Of a stretch of 5,256 bases of DNA, positions 1-5,245 are shown piece by piece (within the stretch, counting starts at the first letter, position 1; each line of letters begins with the position of its first letter). Source of the stretch: an uncultured Alphaproteobacteria bacterium (GTDB lineage Bacteria > Pseudomonadota > Alphaproteobacteria > Rhizobiales > Aestuariivirgaceae); contig CALMLK010000334.1 in the NCBI GenBank assembly GCA_937868035.1, forward strand, positions 1-5,256. The letters are read 5' to 3'. The translations under genes were made by a program, and so were the position numbers. A model generated the notes under the pieces. It did not search any database. It worked only from the letters and a program-made list of their open reading frames with translations, and was not told the DNA's origin.

Positions 1-726
1 ATAGGTGCGGTCGGGCCGTTGTTTCCTGTGAAAGGCGCGGCCGGCATTCACCGGTGAATTGGTGGCGAAGACGGCGTGGGTGGCCGAGATCACCGCGCCC
101 GTGCTGGTCTGGATCAGGATGCGGCCATCGCTTTTGTCGTGAGACTCGTAAGCCGTGTTTGCAAAGAGCCGCGTGCCGTGTTCCTGCACGGCCGTGGCGA
201 GGCCTGCGAGATATTTCAGCGGATGAAAGCGGGCCTGGCGGGCGAAGACCAGCGCGGGCCCCTTGCCCAATCCCGTCGCTGCACGCCGGTCTGCCCAGGT
301 GACGTGCATGCCGATGGAGAGGCAGGCCTCGTATTCTTCCTTCAGCGTCGCCTCCTCGTCGGGTGCGGAGGCGGCCATCCAGCCGTCGACGCGCTGGAAA
401 TCAGCGTCGAGTTTTTCCGCCGCGCAGATCGCCTCCACCCGGTTGATCGCCGCGACCTGGCTGTCGAGGAGGAACCGCGCGGTGTCGCGTCCGTGGATGC
501 GGATGAGATTGATGTAGAGATCATCGAGGCTGGACGAGAGATGTGCGGTCGACCTTGCCGTCATGCCCATTCCGATGGGACCGCGGTCGATCACGATCAC
601 CTGCTGGCCAAGGCGCGTGAGTTCATAGGCGATGGAGAGCCCCGCGATTCCACTGCCGATCACGGCAACATCGCAGGCCGCATCGTGGCCCAGAGGGGGT
701 GCCTCCAGGACAGGTCCGTGGTCCAT
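1..726 (-). CDS. FAD-dependent oxidoreductase (DAO type), N-terminal part, runs off the left edge
   Basis: This reading frame is open from 726 down to base 1 with no stop, so 242 N-terminal residues are present and the C-terminus lies outside the window. Residues 20-31 (VAVIGSGIAGLS) form a Rossmann dinucleotide-binding site with GxGxxG at G24-G26-G29. A second beta strand ends in an acidic residue (VIVID, D47), as expected for binding the FAD ribose. TARSTAHL (56-63) follows, and near the edge comes VFATNSPVN, a typical ATN turn of DAO-fold enzymes. The pattern, including the stretch HRKQRPDRTY at the edge, recalls the subgroup of DAO oxidoreductases that carry a C-terminal Rieske [2Fe-2S] domain, but that domain would be off-window. 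The substrate is unknown. The start is uncertain: ATG at 726 gives a compact N-terminus, while an in-frame ATG at 765 would add 13 residues (MASVCSERSISCW). Neither has a convincing ribosome binding site. The gene is transcribed divergently from the one at 872. Confidence 0.85.
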   Translation of the reverse strand, partial: MDHGPVLEAPPLGHDAACDVAVIGSGIAGLSIAYELTRLGQQVIVIDRGPIGMGMTARSTAHLSSSLDDLYINLIRIHGRDTARFLLDSQVAAINRVEAICAAEKLDADFQRVDGWMAASAPDEEATLKEEYEACLSIGMHVTWADRRAATGLGKGPALVFARQARFHPLKYLAGLATAVQEHGTRLFANTAYESHDKSDGRILIQTSTGAVISATHAVFATNSPVNAGRAFHRKQRPDRTY

Positions 727-817
727 CCAGCAGGATATGCTTCTTTCGCTGCAAACACTGGCCATCAAACAGCACAATGCACAACCTGGGGAAATGGTTC
801 GGTGCCACGGGCAAAAT

Positions 818-847
818 TTGAACCTGCCGTGCGGGATGGCGTTTCAT
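818..847 (+). promoter_or_regulatory. possible sigma-70-type promoter for the 872-2118 unit
   Basis: TTGAAC (818-823) and TTTCAT (842-847) are 18 bp apart, each matching four of six positions of the TTGACA/TATAAT consensus. Transcription would start about 15-20 bases before the Shine-Dalgarno GGAGG at 862. The match is weak and this is a guess from position and spacing. No clear promoter was seen for the divergent oxidoreductase gene in the same intergenic region. Confidence 0.22.
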
Positions 848-871
848 GCGCGCGGGGGATCGGAGGATACC

Positions 872-1312
872 ATGGCGCGCGTGGAACGAACCGCAAGACG
901 GCACGGATTTCTGGGCAAGTATGCCTATGCCTGGCTGACACTCGGATTTTTTGGCGTGTCGCTGGTTCTGCATTGGGTGTTCGGTTGGCAAGCCTTCGTC
1001 CAGGACTCCGCCCAGCATGGTCAGCCGCCTGTGGTGGCGGACTATACGGTGCTGATGCTGCGGGATACCTTCGAGAACTGGCAATCGGAATTCCTGCAGC
1101 TGCTTTGGCAGGTGGTGGGCCTTGCATATTTTCTGTACATCGGCTCGCCGTCCTCCAAGGAAAACGACGACCGCATGGAAGAGAAAATCGACGCAATCCT
1201 GCGCAAGGTTGAACCGCGTGAGGGCGCGCGTCTCATTGCGGATATCGATGATGAGTATCTCCGCCATGGCGGCCACGCCCGTCCACACGGAACGCGTCAC
1301 CGCTCCCGGTGA
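872..1312 (+). CDS. small two-helix membrane protein, DUF6766-like
   Basis: The product is 146 residues. The start is ATG 872, chosen because GGAGG at 862-866 lies 5 nt upstream; longer in-frame starts exist but have no such site and would run into the divergent gene's leader. A basic N-terminus (RxxRTARRHG) precedes a hydrophobic helix at about 19-40. A short loop holds HGQPP (49-53), followed by FENWQSEFLQ (67-76), a second hydrophobic segment at about 76-92, and a charged cytoplasmic tail (KENDDRMEEKIDAILRK) that may be helical. The HGQPP and NWQSEFLQ motifs match my memory of the uncharacterised DUF6766 family, whose function is unknown. The basic N-terminus predicts that both ends face the cytoplasm with a short periplasmic loop, which is inference. 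The end is rich in His and Arg (RHGGHARPHGTRHRSR). The next gene starts 59 nt downstream on the same strand, so co-transcription is likely. Confidence 0.8.
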   Translation: MARVERTARRHGFLGKYAYAWLTLGFFGVSLVLHWVFGWQAFVQDSAQHGQPPVVADYTVLMLRDTFENWQSEFLQLLWQVVGLAYFLYIGSPSSKENDDRMEEKIDAILRKVEPREGARLIADIDDEYLRHGGHARPHGTRHRSR

Positions 1313-1371
1313 TCTTGAGCCGCAGGCCGCCGTCATGTGATGATCGCTTTTTGGCGTGACTGGAGCGGACG

Positions 1372-2118
1372 ATGCGGATGATTGATCTCAGTTCCTGGCA
1401 AGGCGTTCTCAGCACACTCGCCGGGCTTGCGCTGGTGACGCTGATCGGCGTCGGCATAAGGTTGCTGCTCATGGTCACGGTGCAGCAGCGGCGCGAACGC
1501 ATGAACCGGCAGATCAACGAGCGCCTGCGCACCCTGATCGCCGCCTACAAGACTCTGGGTGGATCGATCACGGGAGAGTTGCGGGTTGATCCGGCGCATC
1601 TGCGCGACAGGCTGGCACGTCCTGAAACGCCTGTGGAACAAGCGCTGGCACCTGACGATCAATCCGGCGGAGGGGGTAGCGGTGGCGACCGGGCGCGCCG
1701 CATCCGCGATGCGGTCGAAGGGGCCTTGTCCGACATCCTGTTGCTGGGAACGGAAGAGCATGTGCGCCTCGCCCACAAGGTTTCGGAGGAATTGCTGGCG
1801 GGGCGGCCGGTCCACACCCATGCGCTGGTCGTGTCTCTCCGCGCCTTCATTCGCGATGCGCTTGACCTTGAACCGGTGCCGGCGGACCTGGAATTGCCCA
1901 TGCAGGGCCCCGCGCGGATCATCGCACAAGGTGGCCGGGGACGGGGTGGCGGGGACCGGGAGGAGAGCCGGGGCGGAAGCAGTGGCGGTTCAGGTGGCGC
2001 AGGCGGCGGTGCTGGTGCGATGATGGCGGGCGGCGGCCTCGGGGCCGGCATCGGCGCAGGGTTGGCGTCGGATCATGGCGATGGCAGCGCGGAGGCCGGA
2101 CACACGAAGGGTCCGTAG
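1372..2118 (+). CDS. membrane-anchored protein with a Gly-rich C-terminal tail, unknown function
   Basis: The product is 248 residues. The start is ATG 1372 with GGAG at 1362-1365, 6 nt upstream; ATG 1378 is a less well spaced alternative. A single hydrophobic segment at about 12-36 (LSTLAGLALVTLIGVGIRLL) is followed directly by positive residues (QQRRERMNRQ), which predicts an N-out, C-in anchor with the bulk in the cytoplasm. The soluble part has two helical blocks. Residues 43-90 (RMNRQINERLRTLIAAYKTLGGS) and 107-175 (RRIRDAVEGALSDILLLGTEEHV, then VHTHALVVSLRAFIRDALDLEPVP) are joined by a flexible SGGGGSGGD linker (98-106). From about 187 to 230 the chain is almost only Gly, Ser, Ala and Arg, ending in GAGIGAGLASDHGDG. 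No catalytic motif or named domain was recognised. Similar proteins of this build seem to me to be conserved in proteobacteria without a name. It is probably co-transcribed with the membrane protein upstream, which suggests a shared envelope role. Confidence 0.8.
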   Translation: MRMIDLSSWQGVLSTLAGLALVTLIGVGIRLLLMVTVQQRRERMNRQINERLRTLIAAYKTLGGSITGELRVDPAHLRDRLARPETPVEQALAPDDQSGGGGSGGDRARRIRDAVEGALSDILLLGTEEHVRLAHKVSEELLAGRPVHTHALVVSLRAFIRDALDLEPVPADLELPMQGPARIIAQGGRGRGGGDREESRGGSSGGSGGAGGGAGAMMAGGGLGAGIGAGLASDHGDGSAEAGHTKGP

Positions 2119-2126
2119 ATCCTTCG
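2105..2126 (+). terminator. hairpin across the stop codon, possible terminator between convergent genes
   Basis: CGAAGGGTC (2105-2113) pairs with GATCCTTCG (2118-2126) around a CGTA loop, giving nine pairs including one G.U. The last base of the TAG stop (2116-2118) lies in the stem. No T run follows, so this is not a canonical intrinsic terminator. On the minus strand the wobble pair becomes an A.C mismatch, so the fold favours the plus-strand transcript. Only 32 bp separate the two convergent stop codons, so this is the only visible candidate for stopping either transcript. Confidence 0.4.
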
Positions 2127-2150
2127 CGCGTTCGGGCCAGCAGACGCTGC

Positions 2151-3374
2151 TTATGCCTTCTCCATCATCTCCACGAAGCGCTTGAAGAGATAGTGCGAGT
2201 CCTGCGGACCGGGCGAGGCTTCGGGGTGGTGCTGGACGGAGAAGACGGGCTTGCCCTTCACCTGCAGTCCGGCGTTGGAGCCGTCGAAGAGGGAGACGTG
2301 GGTTTCTTCCACGCCGGCGGGCAGGCTGTCACGGTCCACGGCAAAGCCGTGGTTCATGGACACGATCTCCACCTTGCCGGTGGTGTAGTCCTTCACGGGG
2401 TGGTTGGCGCCGTGGTGGCCCTGGTGCATCTTCAATGTCTTCGCGCCCAGTGCGATGGCCAGCATCTGGTGGCCGAGGCAGATGCCGAAGACCGGCGTAC
2501 CGGAGTCCACCAGTTTCCTGATTTCGGGCACCGCGTATTCGCCGGTTGCTGCGGGATCGCCGGGGCCGTTGGAGAGGAACACGCCGTCCGGCTTCATGGC
2601 GAGAATGTCGTCTGCTGCGGTGGTGGCGGGAACAACGGTCACGTCACAGCCGGCGGAGGTGAGGCAGCGGAGGATGTTGCGCTTGAGGCCGTAGTCGATG
2701 GCGACCACCTTCTTGCCGCCTTCGCCGGTGGTGTAGCCGGTCTTCCAGTCCCACAGCTTTTCGTCCCAGTCCATGCGCTGCGTGACGGAGACATCCTTGG
2801 CGAGGTCCATGCCGACAAGACCCGGCCACTTGGCGGCCTTGCGCTTCAGGGCGGCGATGTCGAACTTGCCCTTGGCATTGTGGGCAATGACTCCGTTGGG
2901 CATGCCCTTCTCGCGGATGAGGCTGGTGAGGGCGCGGGTGTCGATGCCCGAGAGGCCAACGATGTTGCGGGCCTTCAGCCACTTGGTGAAATGCTTGGCG
3001 GCGCGATAGTTGGCGGGGTCCGTCACCGGAGCCTTGACGATGCAGCCGAGGACGGCGGCGGAAGCGGCGAGGTTGGTGGTCTCGATGTCGTCGTCGTTGG
3101 TGCCGACGTTGCCGATGTGGGGGAAAGTGAAGGTGACGATCTGGCCCGCATAGGACGGGTCGGTGAGCACTTCCTGGTAGCCGGTCATGGCGGTGTTGAA
3201 GCAGACTTCACCCACGGCATCGCCCTCGGCGCCGAAGCCCTGGCCTTCGATCACCGTGCCGTCCGCCAGCACGAGGAGGCCCGTCACCACGGGGGTATCC
3301 CAATCCCCGAACTGGGCGCCAGGCTGCGGGCGTGACTTTGCACTGGCCTTTGCGGCCTTCTTGGCGGTTGCCAT
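2151..3374 (-). CDS. carA: carbamoyl-phosphate synthase small subunit (glutamine-hydrolysing)
   Basis: The product is 407 residues. CarA hydrolyses glutamine and passes ammonia through a tunnel to CarB, which makes carbamoyl phosphate from bicarbonate and ATP for arginine and pyrimidine synthesis in the cytoplasm. The N-terminal small-chain domain spans about 30-165, with [14 protein letters not shown] (55-68), PHIGNVGTN (85-93) and [11 protein letters not shown] (140-150). The class I glutamine amidotransferase domain spans about 222-405: [10 protein letters not shown] (225-234), the oxyanion turn SNGPGDP (268-274), the nucleophile C299 in FGICLGHQ, and the partners H383 and E385 in [10 protein letters not shown]. 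All key residues are present, so the enzyme should be active. The start at 3374 is supported by GGAG 8 nt upstream; a longer reading frame to 3632 would overlap the divergent gene and shows no CarA similarity. A Lys/Ala-rich tail of about 27 residues precedes the domain. carB is not adjacent, which is usual in alphaproteobacteria. Confidence 0.98.
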   Translation of the reverse strand: MATAKKAAKASAKSRPQPGAQFGDWDTPVVTGLLVLADGTVIEGQGFGAEGDAVGEVCFNTAMTGYQEVLTDPSYAGQIVTFTFPHIGNVGTNDDDIETTNLAASAAVLGCIVKAPVTDPANYRAAKHFTKWLKARNIVGLSGIDTRALTSLIREKGMPNGVIAHNAKGKFDIAALKRKAAKWPGLVGMDLAKDVSVTQRMDWDEKLWDWKTGYTTGEGGKKVVAIDYGLKRNILRCLTSAGCDVTVVPATTAADDILAMKPDGVFLSNGPGDPAATGEYAVPEIRKLVDSGTPVFGICLGHQMLAIALGAKTLKMHQGHHGANHPVKDYTTGKVEIVSMNHGFAVDRDSLPAGVEETHVSLFDGSNAGLQVKGKPVFSVQHHPEASPGPQDSHYLFKRFVEMMEKA

Positions 3375-3399
3375 GGTCGAGTCTCCGGGAATTTGGCGC

Positions 3400-3428
3400 T
3401 GGTTAAGGGAGCAGGGGGCAGGCGTCAA
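3400..3428 (-). promoter_or_regulatory. probable carA promoter
   Basis: On the minus strand TTGACG (plus 3423-3428, preceded by C to give CTTGAC) is followed after 17 bp by TAACCA (plus 3400-3405). CTTGAC with 17-bp spacing is the usual housekeeping -35 element of alphaproteobacteria; the -10 match is poor. Transcription would begin near 3393, leaving a leader of about 20 nt that contains CCGGAG as ribosome binding site. The leader is too short for an attenuator or riboswitch. Confidence 0.45.
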
Positions 3429-3430
3429 GT

Positions 3431-3459
3431 TTGCGCTGCACCTGCGAAGGCGGTATGGA
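3431..3459 (+). promoter_or_regulatory. possible promoter for the YqeY-like gene
   Basis: TTGCGC (3431-3436) and TATGGA (3454-3459) are separated by 17 bp, and each matches the consensus at three positions including the key TTG and TAT. A start near 3466 would leave a leader of about 30 nt with GGGAGAGAG (3484-3492) before the ATG. The -35 box would lie two bases from the -35 box of the carA promoter, so the two polymerases would compete. Weak evidence. Confidence 0.25.
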
Positions 3460-3497
3460 GGCGCTTTCCACGCATTTCCAGACGGGAGAGAGCGCCG

Positions 3498-3959
3498 ATG
3501 AGCCTCCGCGACACACTGAACGCCGACCTGAAGGACGCCATGAAGGCCGGGGACAAGCGCAAGCTGGCCACCATCCGCCTGATGAACGCCGCCATCAAGG
3601 ACAAGGACATCAACGCCCGCACCGAAGGCCACGACAGTGAAAAACTACCCGACTCCGCTTTGCTGGACGTCTTCGCCAAGATGGTGAAGCAGCGGCAGGA
3701 TTCGATCGCGGCCTACGACCAGGGCGGGCGTCCGGAACTGGCCCAGCAGGAGCGCGAGGAGATGGCGATCATCCAGTCCTACATGCCGCAACAGCTCTCC
3801 GAGGATGACACACGCGACGCCATCAAGGGCATCATCGCGGCGGTGGGAGCAGCCTCGGTGAAGGACATGGGCAAGGTCATGGCGGAACTGAAAGCGAAAT
3901 ATTCCGGCCAGATCGACATGGGCAAGGCCGGTGGCCTGGTAAAGTCGTTGCTCGGCTGA
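3498..3959 (+). CDS. GatB/YqeY domain-containing protein
   Basis: The product is 153 residues, the usual length of stand-alone YqeY proteins. The start is ATG 3498 behind the purine run GGGAGAGAG (3484-3492); a longer open frame upstream lacks family similarity. The family pattern is clear throughout: [20 protein letters not shown] at the start, [16 protein letters not shown], the central [46 protein letters not shown], and a C-terminal [31 protein letters not shown]. This C-terminal part resembles the tail domain of GatB, the amidotransferase subunit that corrects mischarged Glu-tRNA(Gln) and Asp-tRNA(Asn). A link to tRNA is inferred from that resemblance; the role of the free-standing protein is not established. 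It is divergent from carA, an arrangement often kept in alphaproteobacteria. There dnaG and rpoD frequently follow, but here a small secreted protein comes next. Confidence 0.93.
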   Translation: MSLRDTLNADLKDAMKAGDKRKLATIRLMNAAIKDKDINARTEGHDSEKLPDSALLDVFAKMVKQRQDSIAAYDQGGRPELAQQEREEMAIIQSYMPQQLSEDDTRDAIKGIIAAVGAASVKDMGKVMAELKAKYSGQIDMGKAGGLVKSLLG

Positions 3960-3978
3960 GGCAACTTTCCGCCTTTTT
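3958..3978 (+). terminator. weak possible terminator after the YqeY-like gene
   Basis: AGGC (3959-3962) can pair with GCCT (3971-3974), followed directly by four more T (3975-3978). A stem of only four pairs, or five with a G.U, and an eight-base loop make this marginal. It is listed because the T run sits right after the stop codon and no better candidate exists before the next gene. Confidence 0.22.
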
Positions 3979-3991
3979 AGGTGTTTAGGTG
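3976..3991 (+). repeat. perfect tandem repeat of TTTAGGTG (two copies)
   Basis: TTTAGGTG at 3976-3983 is repeated exactly at 3984-3991, with no gap. It lies between the YqeY-like gene and the first His-rich gene, about 55 bp before the chosen start. It could be a small operator or merely a slippage product; nothing else supports a binding site. Confidence 0.55.
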
Positions 3992-4044
3992 GGGTGACGC
4001 CATCTCACGCAATGGCTTTGCTCACGAATGAAATTACCAGCATC

Positions 4045-4335
4045 ATGCGCAACACCTTGATTGCATTGGCCACCGCCGGAACAATGGCGCTGGGGCTTGG
4101 CGCCTCAACCGCCGAGGCCAGGGATCACCGCCATCACCGCAACCCGGATGTCGGTGTCTATTTCGGCTTCCCGTTCTTCGGGGCCTATGACGACTATGGC
4201 TACTACGGCGACGGCTACTACCGCCACCGCGGCAATTACCATTGCCATTGGGTGAAAGTGAAAAAGAAGCATCACAAGTGGCGGAAGGTCAAGCGCTGCC
4301 ACTACGGCCACCACCGGAACTACAACGACTGGTAG
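4045..4335 (+). CDS. small secreted His/Tyr-rich protein, paralogue 1
   Basis: The product is 96 residues with a clear Sec signal peptide: a basic start (MRN), hydrophobic core LIALATAGTMALGLG, and an AxA-type site at about 25/26 (STAEA then RDHRHH). The mature chain of about 71 residues has 11 His and many Tyr, mostly in GAYDDYGYYGDGYYRHRGNY (46-65). Next comes HCHW (66-69), KVKKKHH (71-77) and KRCHYGHH (83-90), with two Cys at C67 and C85. The Cys pair could form a disulphide in the periplasm, or the His/Cys clusters could bind a metal; both are inference. It is a paralogue of the protein at 4505. ATG 4045 was chosen because it puts the signal peptide at the N-terminus and aligns with the paralogue, although no good ribosome binding site precedes it. 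Upstream in-frame GTG 3994 and ATG 4012 would add an atypical N-terminal stretch. No named domain was recognised. Confidence 0.78.
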   Translation: MRNTLIALATAGTMALGLGASTAEARDHRHHRNPDVGVYFGFPFFGAYDDYGYYGDGYYRHRGNYHCHWVKVKKKHHKWRKVKRCHYGHHRNYNDW

Positions 4336-4366
4336 CCGCCTTTCGATTTCACTTTTATCTGATTTG

Positions 4367-4396
4367 GAGGCCGCGCCTGCCCGCGCGGCCTCTTTT
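4367..4396 (+). terminator. strong intrinsic terminator after His-rich paralogue 1
   Basis: GAGGCCGCGC (4367-4376) pairs perfectly with GCGCGGCCTC (4383-4392) around a six-base CTGCCC loop, followed by TTTT (4393-4396). The hairpin begins 31 nt after the stop. It implies that the second paralogue is transcribed from its own promoter in 4397-4504. Confidence 0.88.
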
Positions 4397-4410
4397 CGCA
4401 TGGAACGGGG

Positions 4411-4427
4411 CGTTCATGTGACGTTCA
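4411..4427 (+). promoter_or_regulatory. CGTTCA direct repeat at 11-bp period upstream of paralogue 2
   Basis: CGTTCA occurs at 4411-4416 and again at 4422-4427, one helical turn apart, in the 108-bp region between the terminator and the second His-rich gene. Tandem half-sites at about 11 bp are the usual binding pattern of OmpR/PhoB-type response regulators. The regulator is unknown, and two six-base matches can arise by chance. Confidence 0.3.
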
Positions 4428-4504
4428 GGTTGTTTTCGCAAAAGTGGTACCTGTCGTGGGCTCATCAGGGCCTGCGGGCCACTTTCAACGGAAGGACCCA
4501 ACAC

Positions 4505-4753
4505 ATGTTTCGCAAGACTGTTCTCGCCATCGCCGCCGCCGGCACGCTTGCCATCGGCATCACCGGTGCCGCCTCGACGGCTGAAGCCAGGCATCGTCAT
4601 GGCCACGTTGGCATCTACATCGGCGTGCCGATGCTCTACGGCCATGGCCATCACTGGCATTGCCACTACAAGAAGGTGAAGGTCTGGAACAAGCATCACA
4701 CCAAGAAGATCTGGGTGACGAAGAAGACCTACTGCCACCGCGCCTGGCACTGA
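4505..4753 (+). CDS. small secreted His-rich protein, paralogue 2
   Basis: The product is 82 residues. The start is ATG 4505 with GGAAGGA at 4490-4496, 8 nt upstream. The signal peptide has a basic start (MFRK), core TVLAIAAAGTLAIGITGA, and a cleavage site at about 28/29 (STAEA then RHRHGH). The mature chain of about 54 residues contains 12 His, two Cys and many Lys: RHRHGHVGIYIGVPML, then HGHHWHCHY (47-55), KKVKVWNKHH (56-65), and YCHRAWH at the end. Compared with paralogue 1 it keeps the signal peptide, the VG(V/I)Y(F/I)G(F/V)P stretch, the HCH(W/Y)xKVK-KHH block and a late CH, but lacks the Tyr/Gly-rich insert. The two probably arose by tandem duplication. Periplasmic export is well supported. 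Metal binding, disulphide formation or cell-surface binding are possible roles that the sequence does not settle. Confidence 0.83.
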   Translation: MFRKTVLAIAAAGTLAIGITGAASTAEARHRHGHVGIYIGVPMLYGHGHHWHCHYKKVKVWNKHHTKKIWVTKKTYCHRAWH

Positions 4754-4773
4754 CATCCATCACGGCGACACGG

Positions 4774-4806
4774 AAGGGCCGCGCAACAGCGCGGCCCTTT
4801 TCGTTT
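4774..4806 (+). terminator. strong intrinsic terminator after His-rich paralogue 2
   Basis: AAGGGCCGCGC (4774-4784) pairs perfectly with GCGCGGCCCTT (4789-4799) around an AACA loop, followed by TTCGTTT. It begins 20 nt after the stop codon and lies 5 bp from the convergent ohr stop at 4811. On the minus strand the same stem is followed only by CCGTG, so it should act mainly on the plus-strand transcript, though it could also stop ohr partly. Confidence 0.85.
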
Positions 4807-4810
4807 GACC

Positions 4811-5245
4811 TCAGATGATCTTGGTCGTGACCTTCACGTTTCTGCGGATGGCGTGGGAATAGGGGCATACCACATGTGCTTTCTTGGCAATGGCGGTGGC
4901 CTTTGCCTTGGGAATGCCCACCAGCTTCACCTCCAGCTTGACCTCGATGCCAAAGCCCTTCTTGTCGCTGCGCGGACCGAAGGCGACATGGGCCGTCACG
5001 GAATTGTCCGGGTTCCAGGGCAGCGCCTTCTTCTCCTTGGAATTGACGAACTTCATGGCCCCCAGGAAGCAGGATGAATAGCCGACGGCAAAGAGTTGCT
5101 CGGGATTGGTGCCCTGGCCCGTTCCGCCCAGTTCCTTCGGACCGGCGATGATCAGGTCCAGCATGCCGTCATCCGTCTTCGCCGTGCCGCCACCCCGGCC
5201 TCCGACCGACGTTCCGTGGGCAGTGTACTTCTTGGTGATTGCCAT
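4811..5245 (-). CDS. ohr: organic hydroperoxide resistance protein (Ohr/OsmC superfamily)
   Basis: The product is 144 residues and complete, matching the usual Ohr length of about 140. Ohr is a cytoplasmic dithiol peroxidase that reduces organic and fatty-acid hydroperoxides using lipoyl groups as electron source. The reactive cysteine is C59 in GYSSCFLGAM and the resolving one is C127 in HVVCPYSHA; the family's catalytic Arg and Glu correspond to R17 (VGGRGGG) and E49 (NPEQLFA). The motifs NPEQLFAVGY and CPYSHAIRRNVKV place it in the Ohr group rather than among OsmC or YhfA proteins. The start is ATG at 5245, with only 11 bases upstream visible, including GGAA at a suitable distance. The usual regulator OhrR (MarR family) is not in the window and could lie just to the right. 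The gene converges on the second His-rich gene. Confidence 0.95.
   Translation of the reverse strand: MAITKKYTAHGTSVGGRGGGTAKTDDGMLDLIIAGPKELGGTGQGTNPEQLFAVGYSSCFLGAMKFVNSKEKKALPWNPDNSVTAHVAFGPRSDKKGFGIEVKLEVKLVGIPKAKATAIAKKAHVVCPYSHAIRRNVKVTTKII

Noticed and set aside
772..784. GCACAA repeated twice at a 7-bp period in the divergent intergenic region
   Set aside because: The repeat is short, its period does not match a helical turn, and no other operator feature is nearby, so chance is likely.
76..1212. A 378-codon open frame on the plus strand
   Set aside because: It is antisense to the FAD oxidoreductase and then runs out of frame through the DUF6766-like gene. The product has no recognisable domain.
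623..1336. A 237-codon open frame on the minus strand
   Set aside because: It overlaps the oxidoreductase start in another frame and is antisense to the DUF6766-like gene, whose frame has a good ribosome binding site and membrane segments.
2193..3335. A 380-codon open frame on the plus strand opposite carA
   Set aside because: It lies wholly antisense to a complete carA with all catalytic motifs. Its Gly/Val/His-rich product looks like the reverse reading of high-GC codons, and no ribosome binding site or family pattern was seen.
3375..3632. Longer carA start at 3632 (86 extra residues)
   Set aside because: The extension overlaps the start of the divergent YqeY-like gene, shows no CarA similarity, and ATG 3374 has its own ribosome binding site.
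3994..4044. GTG 3994 or ATG 4012 as start of the first His-rich protein
   Set aside because: Either would put an uncharacteristic stretch before a complete signal peptide, and the paralogue aligns with a start at 4045. It remains possible because 4045 lacks a clear ribosome binding site.
4105..4401. Minus-strand open frame rich in Val/Ala that looks like a membrane protein
   Set aside because: It is the reverse reading of His and Tyr codons of the secreted protein and runs through its terminator; the hydrophobicity is a by-product.
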